A DNA stretch of 9,074 bases from Alphaproteobacteria bacterium CG11_big_fil_rev_8_21_14_0_20_44_7 (GTDB taxonomy: Bacteria > Pseudomonadota > Alphaproteobacteria > Rickettsiales > 21-14-0-20-44-7), in the NCBI GenBank assembly GCA_002787615.1, contig PCXJ01000075.1:1-9074 (forward strand), read 5' to 3'. Numbering within the stretch: position 1 is the first letter of the stretch; every line of letters begins with the position of its first letter. Both the position numbers and the translations under genes were made by a program. The notes under the pieces were generated by a model, which worked only from the letters and a program-made list of their open reading frames with translations, was not told where the DNA came from and searched no databases. Positions 1 through 7,355 of this stretch are shown piece by piece.

Positions 1-1143
1 AACACCAGGAAGCTCATCAACGGCTGAATTTATCTGATCTCGTATCAAACCCGCCACCATGAATGACTCACCCGGAGCAAGCTCAACCGTGGTAGTAGCC
101 CTTCTCGAAGTCAGGCTAGGGATTCCGTCCACCACACCGGCAAGCTCTGAAAGCTCAGGTGATACTACCAAACGAATTCTGTTCTGCGCAAGCACATAAG
201 GAGTAAAGGACAAAGACACACCAAACTCTTTAAATTCAACATCAATCTCACCTTCGGAACCTATTGAACGAATCGGAAACTCACCACCCGCAAGGAAGCT
301 TGCAGTTTCACCGGAAACAGTTGTCAGATTAGGCTCAGCAAGAAGCTTGAACACCTCATCCCTCTCAAGCGCATCCAATACTCCGGCGATATTAAAATCA
401 CCCCTAGATAGAGAAAGCGAACCAGTTGCAAAATTATCGGTCACACCATCCAAGAATCCAAAACCTAGATCAGGATCGAACAAGGCAAGACCACGACCCG
501 AACCGAATGAAAATGCCGCATCGCCCAAATCGTCAAGCGCTTGCAGGCTGAAGCCTAGCTTTTTCAATGCATCACGCTGCACTTCACCGATACGAACCTT
601 CAGCATAACTTGCTGACCACTATTCAAAGTTAGCAAATTAACAACACCAGGAAATCTATTATCACTCTCAGTGTAATCATCTTCCTCGTCACCAATTCTT
701 CTACTTTCTTTCACAAACTCATAAATCACCTGCATTACTCTATTTGCAGTTTGCGCATCAGGCACAACACCGGAAACAGCAAGGCTATTATTAATTGTTT
801 CAACTTTAACATTTTGGTCAGGGAAGAAGCGCTTCAAAGCCCTACGGATACCCGGCAAATCGTAACCCACGATTATGTCATATTGCATTATCAAATTCGC
901 ATCCGAATCAAAAAAGCGCAAGTTGGTACTACCGATTTCCTTACCGATAACTGAAACTTTACTTGAACCGTGAACAACAACATCCGCAATTTCCGGATTA
1001 GCTATCATCACCTCAGCCATTGGCTTGCCGAGATTAACCAGCTCAGCTCTATTCAAAGCGACATCAACCACTGCTGCCGAAGCAGACACACTGGATACAA
1101 CCGATATTGCCGCAGCAAAAACTATATTTAATAACTGTTTCAT
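1..1143 (-). CDS. cpaC: CpaC/RcpA-type secretin of a Flp/Tad pilus, C-terminus cut by left window edge
   Basis: Outer-membrane secretin that would form the channel through which a Flp/Tad pilus exits. I translated 381 codons by hand from the ATG at 1143; the frame is open to base 1, so the C-terminus is missing. Visible parts: a signal peptide at residues 1-23 (Lys-2, hydrophobic core, ASA end); the pilus-formation N-terminal domain at about 26-90 (NPEIADV at 49-55, then a GSTNL motif at 71-75); a BON-like segment at about 95-145; and the secretin core from about 165, with LAEPNLTTVSGETASFLAGG at 268-287 and, near the edge, TTTVELAPGESFMVAGLIRD at 350-369. Family members run to roughly 450-550 residues, so about a quarter is absent. 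The start overlaps the cpaB stop (ATGA at 1143-1140), implying translational coupling. Assignment to CpaC rather than a type II or III secretin rests on this architecture and on the CpaB neighbour. Confidence 0.93.
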   Translation of the reverse strand, partial: MKQLLNIVFAAAISVVSSVSASAAVVDVALNRAELVNLGKPMAEVMIANPEIADVVVHGSSKVSVIGKEIGSTNLRFFDSDANLIMQYDIIVGYDLPGIRRALKRFFPDQNVKVETINNSLAVSGVVPDAQTANRVMQVIYEFVKESRRIGDEEDDYTESDNRFPGVVNLLTLNSGQQVMLKVRIGEVQRDALKKLGFSLQALDDLGDAAFSFGSGRGLALFDPDLGFGFLDGVTDNFATGSLSLSRGDFNIAGVLDALERDEVFKLLAEPNLTTVSGETASFLAGGEFPIRSIGSEGEIDVEFKEFGVSLSFTPYVLAQNRIRLVVSPELSELAGVVDGIPSLTSRRATTTVELAPGESFMVAGLIRDQINSAVDELPGV

Positions 1144-2132
1144 GGACGTGCTACCTCCACTTGTTGTAGCTCAACACCACGATAAATTTTCACATTCATA
1201 AAAGGACTCTCTTTTTTCACTTGCTCTTTTTCACCTTCCTTCACGGTTTCAGCAGAACCGTAAAGATCTATAACACTATAGTCGTAAGCTGCATCACTAT
1301 CAAACAGCGCAGGGAAATATGCTGGAGGTAACAACCTTGTCAAATCCTGCTCTGCGGAAGGACGAGGCACATCATTATTATCATTGTCAGCCAAAGACCT
1401 CAAAATCAAAGATAAACGCCCCATCTTTTCACCAAGACGCAATTTCTGCGCATCTCTCTGATTAACCGCCAAAGTCACACTGGCAGGCACCGGGGGCTGC
1501 TCACCGTCAGGCGTATTACCCGCAACCACTCTCCTATCCACCGCAAGCACTTTCACGGCAGGAAGCAAAACTTCGGAAATACCGACTCTCTCTTCTTCCC
1601 GACCACCTGTAGCAGCCAAATCACCCGTATCAAGAGTTTCAGTAGCTAGCTCAAAGGTAAATATAACATCTACCATGTCACCAGGTGAAACGAATCCCGT
1701 CACAGAATCAACCAAGTTAACACCTACAGAAACTGCGCGCATACCTTCAGGCAATTGCCCGGCAAGAAAACTTGGGTCATTTGGGTTTTTCAATTTTGAA
1801 GCTGAAAGCGGCTCACCCTCAATAATCGGCGCAGCAGCAATTTGCCCCACAATCGGCGGAATACCTTCACCACCTGCAGGAATATGCGCTGGCGGCAAAA
1901 GATGCTGTGGCCAAGGCTTAATATCATAATCTTCTTCAGTAAGATTTGCACCAATCTGTATATCTCTTCTGGCAACATATATATCCGTTTCCGGAACTGT
2001 CGCAGGCTGAGGCACTGGCGCCGTTGATAACACTGTAGGCTGCTCCACTTCTTTGTCTTTTAAAACTCCGCTAACGGCGAAAGTTACAAGCAGCGCAACA
2101 ACTAGTGCCACAATAATCAATATTATCTTCAT
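1140..2132 (-). CDS. cpaB: Flp pilus assembly protein CpaB/RcpC
   Basis: Periplasmic, inner-membrane-anchored assembly factor of the Tad pilus, thought to work with the secretin. The 330-residue protein has an N-terminal membrane anchor at 3-22, a Pro-rich linker at about 31-48, a SAF-like domain at about 51-115 (IYVARRDIQIGANLTEED at 51-68), and the RcpC/CpaB core with MRAVSVGVNLVDSVTGFVSP at 131-150 followed by GDMVDVIF. It is somewhat longer than the roughly 260-300 residues usual in the family; the extra length is polar, at about 160-180 and 245-310. The ATG at 2132 is preceded by GGTGAT about 7 bases upstream, which matches the distal part of the Shine-Dalgarno consensus. It is the first gene of its transcription unit here, with a good promoter at 2226-2252, and it overlaps cpaC by 4 bases. 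Confidence 0.92.
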   Translation of the reverse strand: MKIILIIVALVVALLVTFAVSGVLKDKEVEQPTVLSTAPVPQPATVPETDIYVARRDIQIGANLTEEDYDIKPWPQHLLPPAHIPAGGEGIPPIVGQIAAAPIIEGEPLSASKLKNPNDPSFLAGQLPEGMRAVSVGVNLVDSVTGFVSPGDMVDVIFTFELATETLDTGDLAATGGREEERVGISEVLLPAVKVLAVDRRVVAGNTPDGEQPPVPASVTLAVNQRDAQKLRLGEKMGRLSLILRSLADNDNNDVPRPSAEQDLTRLLPPAYFPALFDSDAAYDYSVIDLYGSAETVKEGEKEQVKKESPFMNVKIYRGVELQQVEVARP

Positions 2133-2225
2133 TTTTCAATCACCCAATCATGTGTTAGCAATCACTAAATAATACGAACAATTTTTAAAGGCTATTAAAC
2201 GCCCAATTCGCAAATTCGTGTTTTT

Positions 2226-2252
2226 ATTATATCAATATTATCTATCAGTCAA
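2226..2252 (-). promoter_or_regulatory. Candidate sigma70 promoter for cpaBC
   Basis: On the minus strand a perfect TATAAT -10 box (plus coordinates 2226-2231) is preceded by TG at the extended -10 position, reading TGATATAAT. TTGACT (5 of 6 matches, 2247-2252) lies 15 bp upstream. The spacer is short, but the extended -10 compensates. Transcription would begin near 2219 and give a leader of about 87 bases before the cpaB ATG. Nothing else lies between it and cpaB. Confidence 0.55.
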
Positions 2253-2284
2253 ACTCTATTTTGAAAAAATTATGCGCGAGATTA

Positions 2285-2313
2285 TTGAATTTTATCTCTC
2301 AGTTATGTATCAA
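2285..2313 (+). promoter_or_regulatory. Weak candidate promoter for guaA
   Basis: TTGAAT (2285-2290) and TATCAA (2308-2313) match the sigma70 consensus at 4 of 6 positions each and are separated by exactly 17 bp. A start near 2320 would leave a leader of about 20 bases carrying AAGGA just before the guaA ATG. In DNA this AT-rich such matches are common, so this is only the best option in the gap. Confidence 0.3.
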
Positions 2314-2339
2314 GCTGTGATTATAAAAAAAAGGATTCT

Positions 2340-3887
2340 ATGAAAGACAAGGTTTTAGTATTGGATTTTGGCTCACAAGTCACACAATTAATCGCCAGAA
2401 GGGTAAGGGAGTCTGGCGTGTACACAGAAATCTTCCCTTATTACGAGCCCATCGATAAAATCAAAGAGTTTGAACCTTCCGCAATAATCTTATCGGGCGG
2501 CCCCGCCTCCACAACTGTTGCAGAATCGCCACGCGCGCATGATGGCATATTTTCTATGGGCATACCTATTCTTGGCATTTGTTACGGCGAGCAGCTACTA
2601 TGTTCTATGCTTGGCGGAAAAGTTGAATCTTCTCCAAAAAGAGAGTTTGGGCGCGCTTATGTAGATATTGCTGAGAACAGCCCTTTGTTTGAAGGAGTCT
2701 GGGAAAAAGGGGAGCGCAAAGAAGTTTGGATGAGCCATGGCGATCATGTAACCGCCCTACCCGAAGGCTTTAAGGTTATTGCCGCCACCGATTCTGCGCC
2801 ATTTGCTGCAATTGCTGATGAGGAGAGAAGATTTTATGGCTTACAATTTCATCCGGAAGTAACACACACGCCTGAGGGCGCTAAACTACTCACCAATTTT
2901 GTTCATAATATCGCCGGAATCAGCGGAGATTGGGGCATGGCAACTTTCCGCAAAGAAGAAATAAACAAAATCCGCCAGCAAGTTGGCGATAAAAAGGTTA
3001 TATGCGGAGTTAGCGGCGGCGTGGATTCATCCGTAGTCGCAAAATTGCTGCATGAAGCAATTGGCGACCAGCTCTTATGCGTATTTGTTGATACAGGATT
3101 ATTGCGGATGGATGAAGGCAAACAAGTACGTGAGGCATTTGAGCGCAATTATCATATACCTTTAGTATATTCGGATGCATCAGAAATCTTCCTGAGCGCA
3201 TTAAGCGGAATTTCCGACCCTGAGCAAAAAAGAAAGATAATCGGCAAGACCTTTATTGATGTTTTTGAATCAGAAGCTAATAAGGTTGGTAAATTTGATT
3301 TCCTCGCACAAGGCACGCTTTATCCCGATGTAATTGAATCAGTGAGCTTTAGCGGCGCAGAAACCTCAACCATAAAGTCACATCATAATGTCGGCGGATT
3401 GCCGGAACGCATGGATATGAAGCTGGTCGAGCCTGTACGTGAGCTGTTTAAGGATGAAGTCCGCGCACTTGGGCGTGAGATGGGTATGAGCAGTGAGTTG
3501 CTTGACCGCCACCCCTTCCCCGGCCCCGGCCTTGCCATTCGTATTCCCGGAGAAATCACCCCTGAGAGAGTAAAAATCCTGCAAGAAGCAGATTATATAT
3601 ATTTGGATGAAATCAAAAAAGCCGGACTATATGATGAAATCTGGCAGGCTTTCGCCGTCCTTTTACCCGTCAAAACTGTCGGCGTTATGGGCGATAGCCG
3701 TACCTATGAATATGTATGCGCATTGCGTGCCGTCACCTCGCTAGACGGCATGACCGCCGATTTCTACCAATTCAGCCACGAATTCCTCGGGCGTGCCAGC
3801 AACCGCATCATAAATGAAGTTAGAGGTATAAACCGTGTCGTTTATGATATAACCTCAAAACCCCCCGGAACTATTGAATGGGAGTAA
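2340..3887 (+). CDS. guaA: GMP synthase (glutamine-hydrolysing)
   Basis: Cytosolic enzyme of the last step of de novo GMP synthesis: XMP + ATP + glutamine give GMP + AMP + PPi + glutamate. The 515 residues fit the family (E. coli 525). The N-terminal class I glutaminase has SGGPAS at 52-57, GICYG at 79-83 with the nucleophile Cys81, and FHPEVTHT at 170-177 with His171 and Glu173 completing the triad. The ATP pyrophosphatase domain has the P-loop SGGVDSS at 225-231 and KSHHNVGGLPE at 346-356. The C-terminal dimerisation domain carries HPFPGPGLAIRI at 391-402 and ends KPPGTIEWE, the usual terminus. All catalytic signatures are intact. The start is set by AAGGA 4 bases upstream and by the conserved VLDFGSQ at residues 7-13. 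A 53-base gap separates it from the next gene, so co-transcription is possible but not required. Confidence 0.98.
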   Translation: MKDKVLVLDFGSQVTQLIARRVRESGVYTEIFPYYEPIDKIKEFEPSAIILSGGPASTTVAESPRAHDGIFSMGIPILGICYGEQLLCSMLGGKVESSPKREFGRAYVDIAENSPLFEGVWEKGERKEVWMSHGDHVTALPEGFKVIAATDSAPFAAIADEERRFYGLQFHPEVTHTPEGAKLLTNFVHNIAGISGDWGMATFRKEEINKIRQQVGDKKVICGVSGGVDSSVVAKLLHEAIGDQLLCVFVDTGLLRMDEGKQVREAFERNYHIPLVYSDASEIFLSALSGISDPEQKRKIIGKTFIDVFESEANKVGKFDFLAQGTLYPDVIESVSFSGAETSTIKSHHNVGGLPERMDMKLVEPVRELFKDEVRALGREMGMSSELLDRHPFPGPGLAIRIPGEITPERVKILQEADYIYLDEIKKAGLYDEIWQAFAVLLPVKTVGVMGDSRTYEYVCALRAVTSLDGMTADFYQFSHEFLGRASNRIINEVRGINRVVYDITSKPPGTIEWE

Positions 3888-3904
3888 TGAATGAGAATAA
3901 TCAA

Positions 3905-3933
3905 TTGACCACATAAGTAATAACAAATAAAGT
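3905..3933 (+). promoter_or_regulatory. Candidate promoter for the yfgM-like/bamB/der unit
   Basis: TTGACC (3905-3910, 5 of 6) and TAAAGT (3928-3933, 4 of 6) are 17 bp apart in the short gap after guaA. A start about 7 bases past the -10 box falls at 3940-3941, which is the ATG of the next gene, and that gene has no recognisable Shine-Dalgarno sequence. The arrangement would give a leaderless mRNA. The -10 match is mediocre, so confidence is low. Confidence 0.3.
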
Positions 3934-3940
3934 TCTGACC

Positions 3941-4651
3941 ATGGAAAATGACCCGCTACTAACCGAGATACAAGAAGAAGTTAAACGTGACCGTGCAAAA
4001 CTGCTATTTGAACGCTATGGTGGCGCTCTGATTATTGCCGGTATCGCATTTATATTATTACTAGCAGGTTATAAGGCTTGGGAACATTTCCGCGTTGAGA
4101 AGCAAAAAGCCGCCGGAACGGTTATGGTAGAAGTGCTTAGCGATGAAAACTCGTCCGATAATATCGAAAAAATTGAAGAAATCGGAATTAATGCCGGATA
4201 TAAGCAAATTGGCGGGCTGGTCAAAGCTAATATTCTGGTTGGCAAAGGCGAAATTGACCAAGCCGTGATGGAATATCTTAAAATTGCTGAAATCAACGGC
4301 AATGACCCAGCAATTGCAGACCTCGCCAAGCTAAATGCCGCAACTTTGATTATAAATAGCAACGTGACCGATAACCGCTTGCCTGATATCCTCAACGCAA
4401 TTTCCGATAAAGATAGACCATTCAGATATTCCGGCAAAGAGCTGCTGGCGATTTATCATATTGAGAATGGCAATATCGGCAAGGGCGTGGAAATTCTGGA
4501 AGATTTGATAAATGACGAAAACACCCCATATAATATATTGCAAAGAAACAAAGATTTGCTGCTGAAGATTAAGCCTGAGAATAATGATAGCGCGGAATCT
4601 GAACCAAACACACTAATAAAAGATATAAAAGAATTTAGCGGAGCAGAATAA
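3941..4651 (+). CDS. YfgM-like single-pass membrane protein with TPR-type periplasmic domain
   Basis: The 236-residue protein has a short cytosolic N-terminus rich in charge (1-25), one transmembrane helix at about 28-44, then a mostly helical domain without cysteines. The layout RYGGALIIAGIAF followed by a W-x-x-F helix end matches the YfgM/ancillary SecYEG translocon family (TPR_21 type). In E. coli YfgM sits in the inner membrane, contacts SecYEG and periplasmic chaperones, and is encoded beside bamB and der, as here. Helical repeat-like segments are seen at about 88-125 (ILVGKGEIDQAVMEYLKIAE begins at 97). The ATG at 3941 lacks a Shine-Dalgarno sequence. Its TAA stop is followed immediately by the bamB ATG, in the same reading frame. 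The family call rests on topology and gene order more than on sequence motifs. Confidence 0.75.
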   Translation: MENDPLLTEIQEEVKRDRAKLLFERYGGALIIAGIAFILLLAGYKAWEHFRVEKQKAAGTVMVEVLSDENSSDNIEKIEEIGINAGYKQIGGLVKANILVGKGEIDQAVMEYLKIAEINGNDPAIADLAKLNAATLIINSNVTDNRLPDILNAISDKDRPFRYSGKELLAIYHIENGNIGKGVEILEDLINDENTPYNILQRNKDLLLKIKPENNDSAESEPNTLIKDIKEFSGAE

Positions 4652-5941
4652 ATGCTTGCAGGAAAACTAAAAAATTGGGCAATACCGGCGTTACTGGCAA
4701 TTACTGCCTGCGACTCTATGCCGGATTGGATGGGAGCTGGCGAAGAAGCCAAACTCGCCGGAGATCGCTATTCCGTCATGTCGATTGACTCAAAATTAAC
4801 ACCCGACCCTTCCGTACAGGCTGAGCCAGTCAATATGCCACCTCAGGAAAAAGAACTCGAATATCCCAATAATGGGAATTATTACATACAAGACTCTCTC
4901 TCAAACATCAGAACCACCAGTATTGGCAGTTCCTCGGAAGAGTATTTCTTCATCACCTCACAGCCGCTTGGTGCAAATGATAGTATTATTACAATTGATG
5001 GCAGCAACACCGTAAAAGCTACCGACCTGAACCTCAATAATTTATGGTCACAAGAAATCAAAACACCAGATGGAAAAGAAGGCCTTCCCGGCGGCGGACT
5101 AGCAGCAGAAAACGGGATATTATATATTACCACTGGATTTGGTGCAGTCATTGCTGCCAACCTTGCTGATGGTAGTGAAATATGGCGAAAAGAGCTGGGA
5201 ATGCCGATTCGCAATGCCCCAATTGTTTCTGCCCGTAAGGTTTTCGTTTCCACCAATGATAACCGCCTCTTTGCCCTTGATGCAGAAACCGGAGATACAC
5301 TTTGGCGGCATACCGGTGCTAGCGAAGTCACTCAAATCTTTGGCGCGGCAAAACCTGCTATCAAAAACTCAGTACTGGTTGCCGCCTATTCCTCCGGTGA
5401 AGTATTCGGAGTTAATAGCGAATTAGGCCGTGAGTTATGGACAGAATTGCTCAGCCTTGGCAGTGACCGCACAAAAGCATCCTCCGGCCTTACGGATATC
5501 ACCGCCTCACCGCTAATCGTGGATGGAATCACTTATATCACCAGCCATAGCGGAAATTTAGCTGCACTCAATCTGGTTAACGGCTTCCGTATATGGGAGC
5601 AACCTATCGGCTCAGGCACAACTCCATGGGCTGCTGGTAGATTTTTGTTCATCGTTACAACCGATGGAGAGCTAGTAGCATTAAACCGATTTGACGGACG
5701 CATAAAATGGGTAACTACCTTGAGAAACAGCGATGAATATTCCGTATTTTCAGGCCCTATAATTGCCGGAGATAAGATTTTAATCACCGATTCTGCCGGT
5801 TATCTAATAGTTACCAACCCCGAAAATGGTGAAATAACAAAACGCATTGAAATTGAGCAGGATGTATATATGCCGCCAATAGTATATAAAGGTAGTGTAT
5901 ATTTACTATCCAATAACGCGAATTTAATCCAGATTAATTAG
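4652..5941 (+). CDS. bamB: Outer membrane protein assembly factor BamB (beta-propeller lipoprotein)
   Basis: Lipoprotein of the BAM complex, which folds beta-barrel proteins into the outer membrane. The 429 residues begin with a lipoprotein signal peptide: hydrophobic 9-19, then the lipobox ITAC with Cys20 as the lipidation site. After a linker (about 21-75), the rest is a PQQ-like beta-propeller with blade signatures ending in an aromatic Trp at about 132, 178, 218, 263, 315 and 353, spaced 38-52 residues, for example RLFALDAETGDTLWRH at 205-220. This fits an eight-bladed BamB fold with degenerate outer blades. The start is supported by the signal peptide and by GGAG about 8 bases upstream inside the previous gene. 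It lies directly between the yfgM-like gene and der, the order seen in many proteobacteria. An oddity is Asp21 directly after Cys20. Confidence 0.92.
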   Translation: MLAGKLKNWAIPALLAITACDSMPDWMGAGEEAKLAGDRYSVMSIDSKLTPDPSVQAEPVNMPPQEKELEYPNNGNYYIQDSLSNIRTTSIGSSSEEYFFITSQPLGANDSIITIDGSNTVKATDLNLNNLWSQEIKTPDGKEGLPGGGLAAENGILYITTGFGAVIAANLADGSEIWRKELGMPIRNAPIVSARKVFVSTNDNRLFALDAETGDTLWRHTGASEVTQIFGAAKPAIKNSVLVAAYSSGEVFGVNSELGRELWTELLSLGSDRTKASSGLTDITASPLIVDGITYITSHSGNLAALNLVNGFRIWEQPIGSGTTPWAAGRFLFIVTTDGELVALNRFDGRIKWVTTLRNSDEYSVFSGPIIAGDKILITDSAGYLIVTNPENGEITKRIEIEQDVYMPPIVYKGSVYLLSNNANLIQIN

Positions 5942-5943
5942 AA

Positions 5944-7290
5944 ATGAAAAAAATAGCCATTATAGGTCGGCCAAATGTCGGCAAGTCTACCCTGTTTAAT
6001 CGCCTAATCGGCAAGAAGAAGGCTATTGTGCACGACACACCGGGCGTGACTAGAGATAGACGTATTGAAGAAGCAAGTCTTGGCGACATAAAATTCCATC
6101 TGATTGATACTGCCGGACTGGAAAAAGCCGAGAATGAGAGCCTGCAAGATTTAATGTTCCGCCAAACCGAAATGGCAGCAAATGAGGCTGACATAATATT
6201 ATTGATGGTCGATGCCGCCACCGACCTCACCCCGGATGATAGATATTTCGCCAAATGGACACGAAAGAAGGACAAACCCATCATTTTGGTTGCCAATAAA
6301 TGCGAAAGGAAAGATTCGGACATAACCGATGCGCTCTCCCTCGGCTTTGGTGAAGCAGTCGCTATTTCCGCCGAACATGGCCTTGGAATGGAGGATTTAT
6401 ATACTGCTCTCGGTGAATATTTATCCACAGAAGAAGCCCCCGAATTTCCAGAAGATGAAACTGAGAAAGAAAGATTGATAGAGCTAGCAATTGTTGGCCG
6501 CCCGAATGTCGGAAAATCAACTATTATCAATAAAATCCTCAATGAACAACGCGTTATAACCAGCCCGGTAGCCGGAACAACCCGCGATGCAATTGCCATT
6601 GACTGGAAATATAAAGACCATGATTTGCGCCTGATTGACACCGCCGGAATGCGCAAAAAATCGAATGTTGTTGATAATCTGGAATATTTCTCAGTAGGTG
6701 ACTCCTTAAATTCAATACGTTATGCGCAGATAGTGATGCTGGTTGTTGATGCAACGGACGCTCTTGAAAAGCAGGATTTGCGCATCGCCAAGCATATAAT
6801 CAATGAGGGTAGAGCGCTGATTTTCGTGGCAAATAAATGGGATTTGGTCAAAAATAAGGATGAGTATCGGCAAGAGCTAAGATATCTTCTCGGCAAAAAC
6901 ATGAACGATGTCGCCGGAATTGAGGTTCTGACAATTTCTGCGCTGAACAATGAGAGCTTAGACGAGTTGCTTGATGCCGCGCTAAGTAGTTATGAGAAAT
7001 GGAATAAGCGCGTTTCCACCGGAAAGCTGAATCGCTGGTTAGAGGAAATTATGGCACATCACCCGCCCCCGATTCATAAAGGCAAGCGCATCAAAATCCG
7101 CTATATTTCGCAAACAAAAACCCGCCCACCAACCTTTATGCTTTCTTTGAGCCAGAAAGAAGGCTTGCCCGATGCTTATGTGAAATATTTGAAGAATAAT
7201 TTGCGTGAAAGTTTTGGACTTGCAGGCATCCCGCTAAGAATGATGCTCCGCAAAGGCGATAATCCTTATGCTAAAAATAATCCTAGATAG
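5944..7290 (+). CDS. der: Ribosome biogenesis GTPase Der (EngA)
   Basis: Essential GTPase with two tandem G domains, needed for maturation of the 50S ribosomal subunit. In the 448 residues, domain 1 has GRPNVGKS at 8-15, TPGVTRD with Thr36, DTAG at 55-58, and NKCE at 118-121. Domain 2 has GRPNVGKS at 185-192, GTTRD at 211-215, DTAG at 232-235 and NKWD at 297-300. An acidic linker (162-177) joins them, and a C-terminal KH-like domain occupies about 355-440 and ends in a basic tail. NKxE instead of NKxD in domain 1 is, to my knowledge, common in alphaproteobacterial Der and is not a defect. The ATG starts 2 bases after the bamB TAG, so it is surely in the same operon. No terminator hairpin follows the TAG at 7288-7290. 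Confidence 0.97.
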   Translation: MKKIAIIGRPNVGKSTLFNRLIGKKKAIVHDTPGVTRDRRIEEASLGDIKFHLIDTAGLEKAENESLQDLMFRQTEMAANEADIILLMVDAATDLTPDDRYFAKWTRKKDKPIILVANKCERKDSDITDALSLGFGEAVAISAEHGLGMEDLYTALGEYLSTEEAPEFPEDETEKERLIELAIVGRPNVGKSTIINKILNEQRVITSPVAGTTRDAIAIDWKYKDHDLRLIDTAGMRKKSNVVDNLEYFSVGDSLNSIRYAQIVMLVVDATDALEKQDLRIAKHIINEGRALIFVANKWDLVKNKDEYRQELRYLLGKNMNDVAGIEVLTISALNNESLDELLDAALSSYEKWNKRVSTGKLNRWLEEIMAHHPPPIHKGKRIKIRYISQTKTRPPTFMLSLSQKEGLPDAYVKYLKNNLRESFGLAGIPLRMMLRKGDNPYAKNNPR

Positions 7291-7303
7291 GTTATTGTAG
7301 TGG

Positions 7304-7333
7304 TTGCAATCATACCTATATAAAGTTTATAAC
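7304..7333 (+). promoter_or_regulatory. Candidate promoter for dps-folE-mnhG
   Basis: In the 65-base gap after der, TTGCAA (7304-7309) and TATAAC (7328-7333, 5 of 6) are 18 bp apart. An overlapping alternative -10 is TATAAA at 7319-7324 with TTGTAG at 7295-7300. A start near 7340 leaves a short leader containing the strong ribosome binding site AGGAGA at 7344-7349. I looked for OxyR-like and Fur-like operators, expected for some dps genes, and saw no good match. Confidence 0.45.
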
Positions 7334-7355
7334 TGAAACTAACAGGAGACTGACC

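Larger units (their letters stand above)
2133..2339. other. Divergent cpaB/guaA intergenic region
   Basis: This 207-bp AT-rich stretch separates the minus-strand pilus genes from plus-strand guaA. It contains no credible ORF. It holds a strong candidate promoter for cpaB, a weak one for guaA, a TTAA pair in the cpaB leader, and a short direct repeat AATTCG (2205-2210 and 2213-2218, period 8) next to the predicted cpaB transcription start. It also supplies the guaA ribosome binding site AAGGA at 2331-2335. Confidence 0.8.

Noticed and set aside
3512..3536. Local GC-rich, C/G-run segment in an AT-rich gene
   Set aside because: It encodes the conserved HPFPGPGLA motif of GuaA, so the Pro/Gly codons explain the composition.
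3887..3916. Nine-codon ORF MNENNQLTT overlapping the guaA stop (TAATG)
   Set aside because: It is too short to support as a gene and has no conserved features; noted only as a possible coupling element.
4882..5331. 149-codon minus-strand open frame inside bamB
   Set aside because: It lies opposite well-supported propeller blades, has no ribosome binding site of note and resembles no protein family.
6421..6429. TTATCCACA, a perfect DnaA box
   Set aside because: It is a single copy inside der (codons for Leu-Ser-Thr), with no cluster of boxes, no AT-rich unwinding element and no replication genes nearby; chance is the simplest explanation.
5934..6656. 240-codon open frame on the minus strand across the first half of der
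   Set aside because: It is antisense to conserved GTPase motifs, has no recognisable domain and a Ser/Arg-rich composition typical of a shadow frame.
7282..7291. CCTAGATAGG inverted repeat at the der stop codon, considered as a terminator
   Set aside because: The arms are only 4 bp with a 2-base centre and no T run follows.
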